From Bugulina stolonifera (lineage: Eukaryota > Bryozoa > Gymnolaemata > Cheilostomatida > Bugulidae): a stretch of DNA of 64,000 nucleotides. Each line of letters opens with the position of its first letter. Position 1 is the stretch's first letter. The translations under genes were made by a program, and so were the position numbers. The stretch covers positions 19,011,001 to 19,075,000 of the forward strand of contig OW285192.1 of the NCBI GenBank assembly GCA_935421135.1. The letters are read 5' to 3'. The notes under the pieces are model-generated. The model ran no database searches. It was not told the origin of the DNA and saw nothing but the letters and a program-made list of their open reading frames with translations. Shown here one piece after another: positions 44,571 through 53,659 of this stretch.

Positions 44571-45628
44571 ATGAAGGTCTACGTGATATTTACTTCTCCC
44601 CTCCTCAACCACCATCTTTTGGAGGAAAGAGAAAGTTAGTTTTAGCTTCTCCTCCTGGTATTAATGAGAATGATGTTGAGAAGTGGTTGAGAAGTCAAGA
44701 CGCATACACTCTTCATCGCCCGATTAGAATGAAGTTTACAAGGAGAAAAACGTTTGTGAGTGGGATTGGTGAACAACTCCAGGCAGATCTCGTGGATGTT
44801 CGTGCGCACAAGGACTCAAATGATGGAGTAACATTTTTGCTCACCTGCATAGATGCCTTCTCACGGAAAGCATGGGTCTTTCCTCTTCATTCCAAGTCTG
44901 GTCTGGAAGTGTCCAATGCACTCATCTCTCTATTCGAAAATGAAAGCTTTAGACAAATACAAACTGATAAAGGTAAGGAGTTCCTAAACAGAAGGGTGAG
45001 TGAAGTGCTAAAGAAGTACGGAGTAAGCCATTTCACCTCTGAGAATGAGATCATCAAGGCTGCTCTTGTTGAACGCTTTAATAGAACATTGAGAGGGAAA
45101 ATTCATCGTCTACTCACTTATAGAGGAGATGGACGCTACTTAGAAGATGTAGAAGACCTAGTCCAAGGATATAACAACAGTTTTAATAGGTCAATTGGAA
45201 TGAAACCTATTGAGGTTGATTACGATAATCAAGAAGAGGTTTGGGTTCGGTTAAATGAGTTCTCACCTAAACGATGGTTAAAGAAAACAAGAGTAAAATA
45301 CTCACCAGGTGATCATGTTCGGATTTCGATGGCTCGTAGTAGCTTTGAGCGAGGGTTCACACCAAACTGGTCAACCGAGATATTCACCATAAAAGCAGTC
45401 AAGGCACATACCTCACCTCCTGTCTATACACTGGAAGACCTAAACAAAGAAGGAGTAGATGGAACATTCTATGCACAAGAATTGCAACATGTTAACCTAC
45501 CTGAAATCTTTAGAGTTGAGAAAGTCATACGTAAACGGAGAAGGAGAGGAAAAGAAGAGAGTTTCGTGAAATGGAGTGGTTATCCCTCTTCATTTAATAG
45601 TTGGATAGATTCTAGTCAGTTTGTGTAA
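44558..45628 (+). CDS. INT: Retroviral-type (rve) integrase with C-terminal chromodomain
   Basis: 356 codons. The catalytic triad fits D77 (QADLVDV), D137 (QTDKGKEF) and E172 (ALVERFNRTL), a D-D-34/35-E spacing. The N-terminal lead has the Polinton-typical VEKWLRSQDAYTLH.P segment. A chromodomain ends the protein (FRVEKVIRKRR...FVKWSGYPSSFNSWID), presumably steering insertion by chromatin marks. All catalytic residues are intact. With the exact 6-bp duplication at the element's ends, this enzyme or a close relative made the insertion. Confidence 0.95.
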   Translation: MDDIDEGLRDIYFSPPQPPSFGGKRKLVLASPPGINENDVEKWLRSQDAYTLHRPIRMKFTRRKTFVSGIGEQLQADLVDVRAHKDSNDGVTFLLTCIDAFSRKAWVFPLHSKSGLEVSNALISLFENESFRQIQTDKGKEFLNRRVSEVLKKYGVSHFTSENEIIKAALVERFNRTLRGKIHRLLTYRGDGRYLEDVEDLVQGYNNSFNRSIGMKPIEVDYDNQEEVWVRLNEFSPKRWLKKTRVKYSPGDHVRISMARSSFERGFTPNWSTEIFTIKAVKAHTSPPVYTLEDLNKEGVDGTFYAQELQHVNLPEIFRVEKVIRKRRRRGKEESFVKWSGYPSSFNSWIDSSQFV

Positions 45629-45640
45629 GATCAAAGGTAG

Positions 45641-45648
45641 TATAAATT
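45641..45648 (+). promoter_or_regulatory. TATA box before the minor capsid gene
   Basis: tataaatt, 42 bp upstream of the ATG at 45683, in the 54-bp gap after the integrase gene. Confidence 0.5.
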
Positions 45649-45682
45649 CGATATGTAAGTTCAGTTTTGCTCACTCTCAAAG

Positions 45683-46429
45683 ATGGCCTTCAATGTCACA
45701 CTTACCTCAAATGTACGCATCGGTGGGAGTGACACAAACACCAATGCTCACTTCATTACGAAGCTAGCCAAGACGTTGAAGCTTCACTCATCACAGTGGG
45801 AGGTTGGGTTACTTGACATTCAGTACCCCGCATCCTGGAGAAATGTGGAAGATGGCTATGTAGTGGTTACGAATACAAAAGATGGAGTCAAACGAAAATG
45901 TGAAATCAGGAGTGGGAGGTATGCTTCCATGGGTGAACTTTTGAGTGAGATCAATAGAATACTAATAAACTACGACTTAGAAAAAGTAGTGAGCTTTTAC
46001 TATGATAGTCTACGGAATGAAACCTTCCTCATGTTGAGAGAACAGGAACACTCTGTCATGATGTCACGTGATGTTGCGTGGGTGTTGGGATTCGAACCTG
46101 ATGTAGAATATGCTGCGGAAATCAACAGGAGTCAAAACCCTCCAGACATCAATGCTGGTTTCACATCCCTCTATGTCTACTCCTCCGTAGTCTCACCAAG
46201 ACATGTTGGAGATAGTCTAGTCCCCCTACTTCGCACAGTTCCTATAACAGAGAGTGAAAGAAATAGCACCGTTTTCTTTGAGTTTTCGAATGTTCAATAC
46301 TCTCCAGTATCTAATACAAGCACAGACCTCATCGAGGTAGATATAAGACGTGATGACGGAGAAAGGGTCTCATTTCGCAGTGGAAAGGTTGTGCTGACGG
46401 TTCGTTTCAGACCGCGTGGAGAGAAATAA
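45683..46429 (+). CDS. mCP: Minor capsid (penton-like) protein
   Basis: 248 codons. The N-terminal pattern FNVTLTSNV...NAHFITKLAKTLKL....WEVGLLDIQYP is characteristic of Polinton penton homologues, which form a single jelly-roll vertex protein. The remainder is beta-rich and ends KVVLTVRFRPRGEK. The gene lies between integrase and the pVI/pX-like gene, overlapping the latter slightly. Identification is by motif memory and gene order. Confidence 0.8.
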   Translation: MAFNVTLTSNVRIGGSDTNTNAHFITKLAKTLKLHSSQWEVGLLDIQYPASWRNVEDGYVVVTNTKDGVKRKCEIRSGRYASMGELLSEINRILINYDLEKVVSFYYDSLRNETFLMLREQEHSVMMSRDVAWVLGFEPDVEYAAEINRSQNPPDINAGFTSLYVYSSVVSPRHVGDSLVPLLRTVPITESERNSTVFFEFSNVQYSPVSNTSTDLIEVDIRRDDGERVSFRSGKVVLTVRFRPRGEK

Positions 46430-46430
46430 C

Positions 46431-46841
46431 ATGGCCCCTCGCATAGTTCCATATTTTCCTGATGAGTCAGGTGAGATGTATGAAGACTATTATGCAAACC
46501 AGGTGGGAGAGGGAATGAGTGTGTACAGGGGAAAACCTATTATGACGGGTAATGGGATCGGCTCACTCTTTTCTGGACTGGCCCGAGGGGTCCTTCCCAT
46601 GCTAAAGAATGGTGCCAAAACTATTGGGAAAAAGCTATTGACTACTGGAGCTTCGGTTCTGGGAGATGTAATCAAGGGAGAGAACTTCAAATCCTCTGCA
46701 GCAAAACGTTTTCGTGAAGCTGGTGGGGATCTTCTAGGTGATGTAGAAGATGAATTACGTGAACCACCTGCCAAACGTGCACGAGTTAGTCAAAAGTCTA
46801 CAAAGAAAAAGCGTAAAGGAAGAAAAACAGTTTTTGACTAA
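46431..46841 (+). CDS. pVI/pX-like virion-associated protein
   Basis: 137 codons from ATG 46431; an upstream in-frame ATG at 46416 lies inside the previous gene. It contains the recurring Polinton motif GNGIGSLFSGLARGVLPMLK, an amphipathic helix with glycine, followed by KTIGKKLLTTGASVLGDVI and a very basic Lys/Arg C-terminus (RVSQKSTKKKRKGRKT). By analogy to adenoviral cement/core proteins it would bind capsid interior or DNA. Analogy, not proven. Confidence 0.7.
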   Translation: MAPRIVPYFPDESGEMYEDYYANQVGEGMSVYRGKPIMTGNGIGSLFSGLARGVLPMLKNGAKTIGKKLLTTGASVLGDVIKGENFKSSAAKRFREAGGDLLGDVEDELREPPAKRARVSQKSTKKKRKGRKTVFD

Positions 46842-46850
46842 ATGAAAGAT

Positions 46851-46862
46851 AAATATATAATC
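46851..46862 (+). promoter_or_regulatory. TATA box before the major capsid gene
   Basis: aaatatataatc in the 105-bp gap ahead of the capsid ATG (46947). Confidence 0.5.
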
Positions 46863-46946
46863 CGCACCTAGACTCACCACTCCCCACTCTTAGACAAGCA
46901 ACTGTAGGAGCAAGTACTAGATGGAACAACTCTCACACTATCGAAC

Positions 46947-48293
46947 ATGTCCGTCACACATCGAGCCATCTCTCTCTCCAAGGTTTCTGAAGACTCTCCA
47001 GACACGGTTGACTCCAGTTTTGACTTATTTGCCACTCCGCCAACTCATACTAGCGTGCTCAGAGGTGAGTGGGTACCTTTGGCTCCTGTTACGGACTCCC
47101 CTGATGGCACTATTGAATTTAACATCCCGCCCGCAGACGAACTCTACACAGATCTATCAAGGTCTTACTTACACACCACAGTAAAGGTGAGCAAGGCTGA
47201 TGGAAGCGTACTACCTGCGGAAGAACAACTAAAGGTTGTTCCAGGGGACAATTTTATGCACAGTCTCTTTTCTTCTGCCACTGTTCAACTGGCTGGGCAA
47301 GATGTTGAGTATGAACCAAACTATGGACATAGAGCTTATGTTGAGAATCTCCTAAACTATGGTAAAGATGCTAAGAGCACATATATGAAAGTTGGGAGTG
47401 GGTGGATGGAGGATGAAGGAACTGGAGAAGACTATGATGGTATACCTCCCGAAGTGGTTGAAAAAAGAAAGAAACTTATAGCCACAAGTAAAGAGATGAG
47501 CTTCTATGGGAGACCTAGGTTGAGTATGTTTTCTCAAGGAAGACTTATTCCACCAGGAGTTCGCTCTCGCCTTACTCTACAACGTGCTATTCCACAAATG
47601 GCCCTCTTAGCAGAAACAGACAACCCTGCAGGAGGGGCGAAGATTTCTATAACTAAGACAGAATTGTGGATTCGACGTGTACAAGCCAATCCGGCCTTAC
47701 AAAAAGCACAAATGGATGTTTGGGTTGTGCAACAAGAGTCTATAAAACTACCAATTGACCGAATAAAAACTCATTTCCATGTCATCCCTGCTGGACACCA
47801 GTCAGTGAGAGTAAACTTTGATCAAGCGGGACAGAAGCCAAACAGAGTCTTTGTCGGACTAGTCAACCATACTGCAAAGAGTGGAACGTATAAGCAAAAT
47901 CCCTTCAAATTTGGACATAACAATCTAAGTTCATTAGAACTACTAATTGATGGAACACCGGTGACCCGAAGATATGAACCAAACTTTGCAAGTGGAAAGT
48001 TTGCTCGTGAATTCATGAATTTGTTCACTGTCACAAATACATCCGATGCTGACACAGGGAATGAGATCTCCCCTAGCAAATACAAGTCCTGCGCTGCTCT
48101 CTACGCCTTTGACATTTCAGGAGATTTGTGTGATGACAACTTTCACTTGTTATCAAATGGGAGTCTATCTATTAATCTAGCATTTGCTAATCAAACTCAA
48201 AATACACTTGGACTGTTTGTATACGAAGAAAAAGATGACATTATCTACTTGAATGCAAATCACGAAGTATCTATGGTAGCCGGGATGATGTAA
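46947..48293 (+). CDS. MCP: Major capsid protein, double jelly-roll type
   Basis: 448 codons. The N-terminal third carries the F54H12.2-like signature: IEFNIPPADELYTDLSRSYL, then NFMHSLFSSATVQLAGQDV and YGHRAYVENLLNYGKDAK. These metazoan 'F54H12.2-like' proteins correspond to Polinton and adintovirus hexons. The rest is beta-rich and ends with a GNEISPSKYKSC...LYAFDIS segment typical of the family. Length is normal and no break is seen. It is paired with the penton, ATPase and protease genes, so a complete capsid set is encoded. Confidence 0.88.
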   Translation: MSVTHRAISLSKVSEDSPDTVDSSFDLFATPPTHTSVLRGEWVPLAPVTDSPDGTIEFNIPPADELYTDLSRSYLHTTVKVSKADGSVLPAEEQLKVVPGDNFMHSLFSSATVQLAGQDVEYEPNYGHRAYVENLLNYGKDAKSTYMKVGSGWMEDEGTGEDYDGIPPEVVEKRKKLIATSKEMSFYGRPRLSMFSQGRLIPPGVRSRLTLQRAIPQMALLAETDNPAGGAKISITKTELWIRRVQANPALQKAQMDVWVVQQESIKLPIDRIKTHFHVIPAGHQSVRVNFDQAGQKPNRVFVGLVNHTAKSGTYKQNPFKFGHNNLSSLELLIDGTPVTRRYEPNFASGKFAREFMNLFTVTNTSDADTGNEISPSKYKSCAALYAFDISGDLCDDNFHLLSNGSLSINLAFANQTQNTLGLFVYEEKDDIIYLNANHEVSMVAGMM

Positions 48294-48298
48294 AAAGA

Positions 48299-48826
48299 AT
48301 GGATACATTCTCAATCTCGAATATTCTATCTGATGATAAACTCTCATCAACCTCCTTTAGAGGGGTTATGCCAAGGGATCACTTCTTAGACTCCTTCTCC
48401 CCATCTGGATCTTTTGTTTTCAACACTCAAACAAGTGAGAAAAGTGGCGAGCATTGGATCTCTGTTTTTTCGAATGGAAAAGAAATAGAGTATTTCGACT
48501 CCTATGGACTCCCCCCTTCTATTTATCCTGATGTGGGTAAGATGTTACAACAATGGGGAATACCAATAGTATGGAATGGAGAGTGTCTGCAAGAAGAGAG
48601 TACTAACGTGTGTGGAGACTACTGCATCTTGTTCTGTCTCCTTCGAGCTCGAGGGTGGAGTATGGAGGGAATAATTACACGACTAAGCAGAGTAGAAGGA
48701 AGAGTTCGAGATCATTCTATAAGAGCTCTATTACAACGTTTATACTATAATAAAAGAAATAATACTTTCCCACTCACAACGCATGTAAACAATATTATGC
48801 TTTTTTCACCTTTTCACTTTGACTAG
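48299..48826 (+). CDS. PRO: Adenain-type cysteine protease
   Basis: 175 codons, starting 5 bp after the capsid stop. Catalytic residues line up with adenain: H52 (GEHWISVF), D67 (EYFDSYG), Q98 (LQEES) and C105 (NVCGDYC). It would mature capsid precursors. The C-terminal 60 codons are also found as a remnant in P2. An AATAAA at 48987-48992 may end the capsid/protease transcript. Confidence 0.92.
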   Translation: MDTFSISNILSDDKLSSTSFRGVMPRDHFLDSFSPSGSFVFNTQTSEKSGEHWISVFSNGKEIEYFDSYGLPPSIYPDVGKMLQQWGIPIVWNGECLQEESTNVCGDYCILFCLLRARGWSMEGIITRLSRVEGRVRDHSIRALLQRLYYNKRNNTFPLTTHVNNIMLFSPFHFD

Positions 48827-49272
48827 AGAGAAATACTTCACCTTACTTATAATTCGTTTTTATACTACTATAACTAAAAAAAGAAACCAATAGTTTTTAT
48901 CTTACCTGCATTCTTTTTTTTTTTCTTTGCTTTTTAGATTTCTGCTTGATTCTTGATTCTTTTATTTTTTCTCTATTTATCTTCGTAATAAAACAATACT
49001 ACTGAAGAAAGCCGCATCTTTTCTATCTTGGAATAATACTCATCCATGGGTTGTTGTGGTCTCGCCCCTATCCGAGGAGGACGGAGAGTCCGCCATGTTA
49101 GAAAGATCCTTTCGGGCAAGACTCCCCACTCCTATTATTTTCCCCTTCTTCTTCTTCAATAATTCCATCCATTTGTGAGTCCGTTAAGCCCGCAAATAAC
49201 TCTTCTTGGTTTTGGACTATTGTAGTAGTGTAGCTGTACAGTAGTGATGTGTTGAGACTGTGATCCCACTCT
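48827..49272 (-). other. P1 region between protease and satellite
   Basis: A T-rich tract, AATAAA at 48987, and a leftward transcription-like unit: a TATA box on the minus strand at 49,273-49,282 (gtataaaggg), then about 100 bp of leader, then short minus frames (22 codons ending at 49098; another starting atggcggactctccg near 49,097). These are too short to call as genes; perhaps the relic of a deleted leftward gene. Confidence 0.4.
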
Positions 49273-49282
49273 CCCTTTATAC
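49273..49282 (-). promoter_or_regulatory. TATA box facing left, beside the P1 satellite
   Basis: gtataaaggg on the minus strand, inside gagcagttgtataaaggg, which is conserved in P2 (32,676-32,696). Confidence 0.5.
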
Positions 49283-49320
49283 AACTGCTCATTTCTTGAC
49301 TCCTCCCTTTTTTTATCCAA

Positions 49321-50335
49321 TCCCAATGTGACCCGATGCACCCCGATGTGAATCCGAAGCCTCCCGATGTGAATCCGAAGCCTCCCGATGCACCCCGATG
49401 TGAATCCGAAGCCTCCCGATGCACCCCGATGTGAATCCGAAGCCTCCCGATGCATCCCGATGTTAATCCGAAGCTTCCCGATGCATCCCGATGTGATTCC
49501 GAAGCTTCCCGATGCTTCCCGATGCATCCCGATGTGATTCCGAAGCTTCCCGATGCATCCCGATGTGAATCCGAAGCTTCCCGATGCATCCCGATGTGAA
49601 TCCGAAGCTTCCCGATGCATCCCGATGTGATTCCGAAGCTTCCCGATGCATCCCGATGTGATTCCGAAGTTTCCCGATGCATCCCGATGTGAATTGACAC
49701 ATCGGGACACATCGGGATGCATCGGGAAGCTTCGGGAAGCTTCGGAATCACATCGGGATGCATCGGAAAGCTTCGGAATCACATCGGGATGCATCGGGAA
49801 GCTTCGGAATCACATCGGGATGCATCGGGAAGCTTCGGAATCACATCGGGATGCATCGGGAAGCTTCGGGAAGCTTCGGAATCACATCGGGATGCATCGG
49901 GAAGCTTCGGATTCACATCGGGATGCATCGGGAAGCTTCGGAATCACATCGGGATGCACCGGGAAGCTTCGGAATCACATCGGGATGCATCGGGAAGCTT
50001 CGGGAAGCTTCGGGAAGCTTCGGAATCACATCGGGATGCATCGGGAAGCTTCGGATTCACATCGGGATGCATCGGGAAGCTTCGGAATCACATCGGGATG
50101 TATCGGGAAGCTTCGGATTCACATCGGGATGCATCGGGAAGCTTCGGAATCACATCGGGATGCATCGGGAAGCTTCGGATTCACATCGGGATGCATCGGG
50201 AGGCTTCGGATTCACATCGGGGTGCATCGGGAGGCTTCGGATTCACATCGGGGTGCATCGGGAGGCTTTGGATTCACATCGGGAGGCTTCGGATTCACAT
50301 CGGGAGGCTTCGGATTCACATCGGGGTGGGGAAAT
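49321..50335. repeat. 31-bp satellite folded as a large inverted repeat in P1
   Basis: The right arm (about 49,705-50,335) repeats gggatgcatcgggaagcttc plus ggaatcacatc; the left arm (about 49,321-49,690) is the same unit reversed. The centre is around 49,690-49,710. Units near both outer ends share variants (gggtgcatcgggaggcttcg). It lies between two outward-facing promoter-like sequences. Single-strand folding would give a hairpin of about 370 bp. All 80- to 230-codon ORFs here are repeat artefacts. Confidence 0.95.
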
Positions 50336-50596
50336 GGTTAGACTCCGCCCACTGATTACTACTATTTAAGATATGAGTTTCTCACTCTAGCAGTATGAAT
50401 AATCAGTCTCTAGTCAACAGAGTGAGAGTAAACAGAGACAGCTACCTACTAGTCAGTGCCTGATCAGAGATGTCAACAAGTAGAACATAAGGTTAGTGTT
50501 AAATGGAGTAATTGGCAGCAATTGTGAAGTGTTTATTGTATAAAATGCTATCAAGCTAAAAAATAACTCACACCCTACTACTATATATTTTTATAG
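50336..50596 (+). promoter_or_regulatory. Orphan promoter, first exon and intron of a lost rightward gene in P1
   Basis: Shared with P2 (33,490-33,750): actccgcc, a TATA-like actatttaag (50,361), a leader of about 100 bp, ATGTCAACAAGTAGA at 50470, donor gttagt at 50492, acceptor ttttatag at 50596. In P1 the mini-frame hits TAA at 50488, and the sequence after the acceptor is unrelated to the zinc-finger exon of P2. So the gene body has been deleted while its 5' end was kept. Confidence 0.65.
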
Positions 50597-51051
50597 GGAG
50601 GCTAAACAATTTAATATATTACATAATGCTGACTTAACACATGCACACAACCTTTTTATTTATTCTATTGCTACTATTGTGAAAAGTTTATCTAATGTAT
50701 AATAGATATGACATACTCTTTTATTCTTTCAATTGTGTTTTAACACGTGTACACAATCTTTTATCCATTCTATTGTCACCATTGCGAAAAGTTTATTTAA
50801 TGTATTATATATGCTGACTTAACGCATGTACATGGTTCTTTATTGTCAACACAATGTATATCATAGAACCAACCCTTCTTCCCATCAGTATATTTATAGC
50901 CAAGACTTTACACATTTCTTTATTAACAATGCAATGCACATTATAAACCAAGCCTTCCGTAGTACTTCTTCTTATCGCTAATGAGAGCTGTAGGCGAAGC
51001 CGAATTCGCTCGTTTAGATCACAAGCTTTTCGAGTGGAGGGCTCGGGAGAA
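50597..51051. other. P1 stretch between orphan leader and right inverted repeat
   Basis: AT-rich, with an imperfect direct repeat (gacttaacacatgcacacaa; tgacttaacgcatgtacatg; three copies of a ctttttattc/cattctattg-type segment). Noncoding filler; likely what replaced the lost gene. Confidence 0.6.
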
Positions 51052-51282
51052 GCGGCGGGCCGCTGCCTAGTCGCTTGGCCCGGTGGATACGGGGCACCGG
51101 CGTCGCCTCCACGTGTACGGTCGGCGCCGCACGCAACGTGGGCGGACGCGGCTTGACCGCCTCAAACGATCGGTCGTTCGGGTGAGTGGGGGTTGCGGGG
51201 TGGGGAGGGTGGGCGGCGGCGGAGGAGGGGTGGCGGTGATGACGGTGATGGCGGCGGCGGCGGTGGCGGCGGCGGCGGCGGT

Positions 51283-51313
<31 letters not shown>

Positions 51314-51701
51314 GCGGCGGTGGTGGCGGCGGTGGCGGCGGCGGTGGTGAGGGCGGTGGTGGCGGCGGCGACGGCGGCTGTGAGGGCGGCGGTGGCGGCG
51401 GCGGCGACGGCGGTGGCGCGGACGGGACGAGGGCGGTGGCGGGGAGCGGGGGAGGAGTGGGAGGCGGGGGAGGGGGCGGGAAGGAGGGAGGGAAGGGGTC
51501 GTGGCCGGGTTCGGGGTCAAGTGTGCAAATGTTTTTTCGACCAATCAGAAGGGGGGATTTTGGGGTGACCTTGGCAAGGTCGTGTGCAAAATTTTTGTGC
51601 TCTTCTGTGATTGGTTGAAATCGGAAATACCGGCTTGTGATTGGTTGAAAACAGGGGTCAATGAGTGCGTGTCTGTGTAGAAGTGCACTGACTATACTAC
51701 T
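51052..51701. repeat. Right terminal inverted repeat of P1
   Basis: Mirror of 40495-41144, 650 bp, near identical. The (GGC)n-rich tract lies at 51,210-51,420. No TATA box lies inside this arm's inner border, unlike the left side, where one follows directly. Confidence 0.95.
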
Positions 51702-51707
51702 ATCTGC
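51702..51707. repeat. Right target-site duplication of P1
   Basis: atctgc, exact copy of 40489-40494. Exon 3 of the transporter resumes at once. Confidence 0.95.
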
Positions 51708-52074
51708 CCTTGTGTATCGTCATAAGGATGTTGGCTGGGAGTGGGGCAGCTACACTAGCAGTGTCTGTGATGACGATTCTACTAAAGTATACAACATTTC
51801 AGACTAGCACAGTTGTGGTAAGTAGCTGATATTTCCTTCTTACTGCATGAGAGTAGACAACTCCATTTTCAATGATTAGAGCGATTAATCTCTTGCAATT
51901 TTCATATTTGTTGCACAGAGAATGGCAAATGACAAATTAACCTGAAATTGCGCTTTTTTTATTCAGGGTGCAGTTGAAATGCTACAAGGGGCCGGCTATG
52001 CGGTTGGACCTGCCTTAGGTTCTTTGTTGCAGGAGGTAGATATACTAGATTTGCCTATTCACTATATATATTTA

Positions 52075-52490
52075 TATCTTCTACCCCCGGCTACATGTAT
52101 AGTTTCTATACTCTATTTACTGTCTGCAATCTTTACTCTATGCTCTGTGCTCTATGCTCTAGAATTTATAGTCTACATGCCCTATTATGTATACTATGCA
52201 ATCTACACTCTATCTGCATTCTATCAACATTCTTTATATTCCATAATTCACACTCTATTCTATAAGCTCTATAGTCTACACGCCCTATTCTCTACTCAAC
52301 AGTCTACACTCTATCTACATTCTATCTATTCTCTATCTACTCTCTACTCTACCATCTAAAATCTATCTACTCTACTATCTACTCGATAGTCTATAGTCTA
52401 CATTCTATAGTCTACACTTTACTTACACCCTACACTCTATAGTCTACACTTTACCTACATTCTACACTTTACCTACACTCTCTACTAAGA
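52075..52490. repeat. CTACACTCTAT-type low-complexity tract
   Basis: Irregular repeats of ctacactctat and tctatagtctacat in intron 4 of MFS copy 2. Confidence 0.75.
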
Positions 52491-53184
52491 TACCGTTTTC
52501 CCATATTTTATACTCGACATCCTACACTTCACACTCTTCACTCATTATGTTTTCGCGTTTGTTTTATCTCATCAAAATAAGCGTACGTACATGTACATGT
52601 ATACGAAAAGTTTTGAAATTGAAATATGATTTAATATTTTAGCTTGGAGGTTACACATTCATGTTCTGGACGCTAGGAGGTGTTCTGGTACTGTTGTCTA
52701 TTGCTCAAATGTGTGTGGTCCCGTCCATAGGTGAGCTTATCAAATGTAACATACTAAGACCATCGAATAAGAGATAGAGCCACAAACACTCGTGTATTCA
52801 CCGTATTACACCATATCACTTGATCATGGCAATTTATGCAGATTTGTTAATTGCACAGAATACCATTGAACAGTCACAAAAAGTTCTGCCTAGATGTGTA
52901 GTACTGGACGGTTTCGATTTACACTTGTATTCGGCCCTTTCGTTGTATTTACAAATAACAGAAAATAAGCGGAGTTGTCTGCTACTGCTCGCTTTTCTCG
53001 GGTTTTTTTGAAGTTTGAAAAAGATCGAGTCGAGCGGTAAATTTTAAGCATAGTTTTTGGGTGTTGTCACACCCTACTTGTGAACTATAACGGCCAATAT
53101 TATTATGATTTCGCTAAACCAATTATAACTATTTAATAAATAATAAAACAAGCCGCATTTTTATATTTTGATTCATTCCTAATA

Positions 53185-53214
53185 TTTCGATGCTTATCCA
53201 AGCATCATCATCAG
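53185..53214 (-). ncRNA. Hammerhead-ribozyme-like core motif
   Basis: The minus strand reads ctgatga, then a hairpin GATGCTT-ggat-AAGCATC with one extra T before it, then gaaa. The flanks TTCCT and AGGAA can pair as an outer stem. This resembles minimal hammerheads carried by Penelope-like elements. Stem III would be very short and the extra T is irregular, so it could be inactive or coincidental. Confidence 0.3.
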
Positions 53215-53659
53215 AGGAAAATAAAGCTACAGAAAATCAAGGGCTACTTCGTATACTACATTGTAGATAAGTGCATCAAAGAGAGAAAGCTAAGAGGATG
53301 GATTAGGTTAAGAAAGAAGGTTAAAACTATTTATACAATAGACCTACGTAGATGAAAGGATTAAAGCTATAAATTAAAGGGTACATGTTTCAGATTCAAA
53401 ATAATACTAATAAATATACATATATAATCATAGGTGAAAATCTATATGACTTGGTTGCTTAGTGGTGACTGAGTTAGTTACATAATAGTTTTAGTGGATA
53501 GGATTGTCCTTGTATGTTTAATTTTGGTTTAGCTGTCTGGTACTGTAGTGCCTCTAATACACTGTATTTCCCTTCTAATATTGTTCTTGGATCTGTTCCT
53601 GCCCAGTATTGCTATATTTTCTTCAATGATACTTCCATGTCCTTCTTTGATGCTATGTT

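Larger units (their letters stand above)
40495..51701 (+). mobile_element. Polinton/Maverick P1, nearly pristine, lacking DNA polymerase B
   Basis: 11,207 bp with 650-bp terminal inverted repeats (5'-AG...CT-3'), a perfect 6-bp target duplication, and ten rightward genes: ORF1, a membrane protein, ATPase, two small proteins, integrase, penton-like, pVI/pX-like, major capsid and protease. Genes overlap or abut, with TATA boxes at 41172, 45641 and 46851. Integrase plus 6-bp duplication plus capsid/protease/ATPase defines a Polinton. The missing gene is the family's hallmark PolB: no frame of the size or motifs exists in the element. Its right third instead holds an inverted satellite and an orphan promoter/leader. 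Confidence 0.95.

Noticed and set aside
44558..45628. Retroviral or LTR-retrotransposon integrase
   Set aside because: It stands alone without reverse transcriptase and is flanked by ATPase, capsid and protease genes inside 650-bp inverted repeats with a 6-bp duplication, so it is a Polinton integrase.
49098..50369. Open frames of 80-231 codons such as HREASESHRDASGSFG
   Set aside because: Translations of the 31-bp satellite, present in several frames and both strands.
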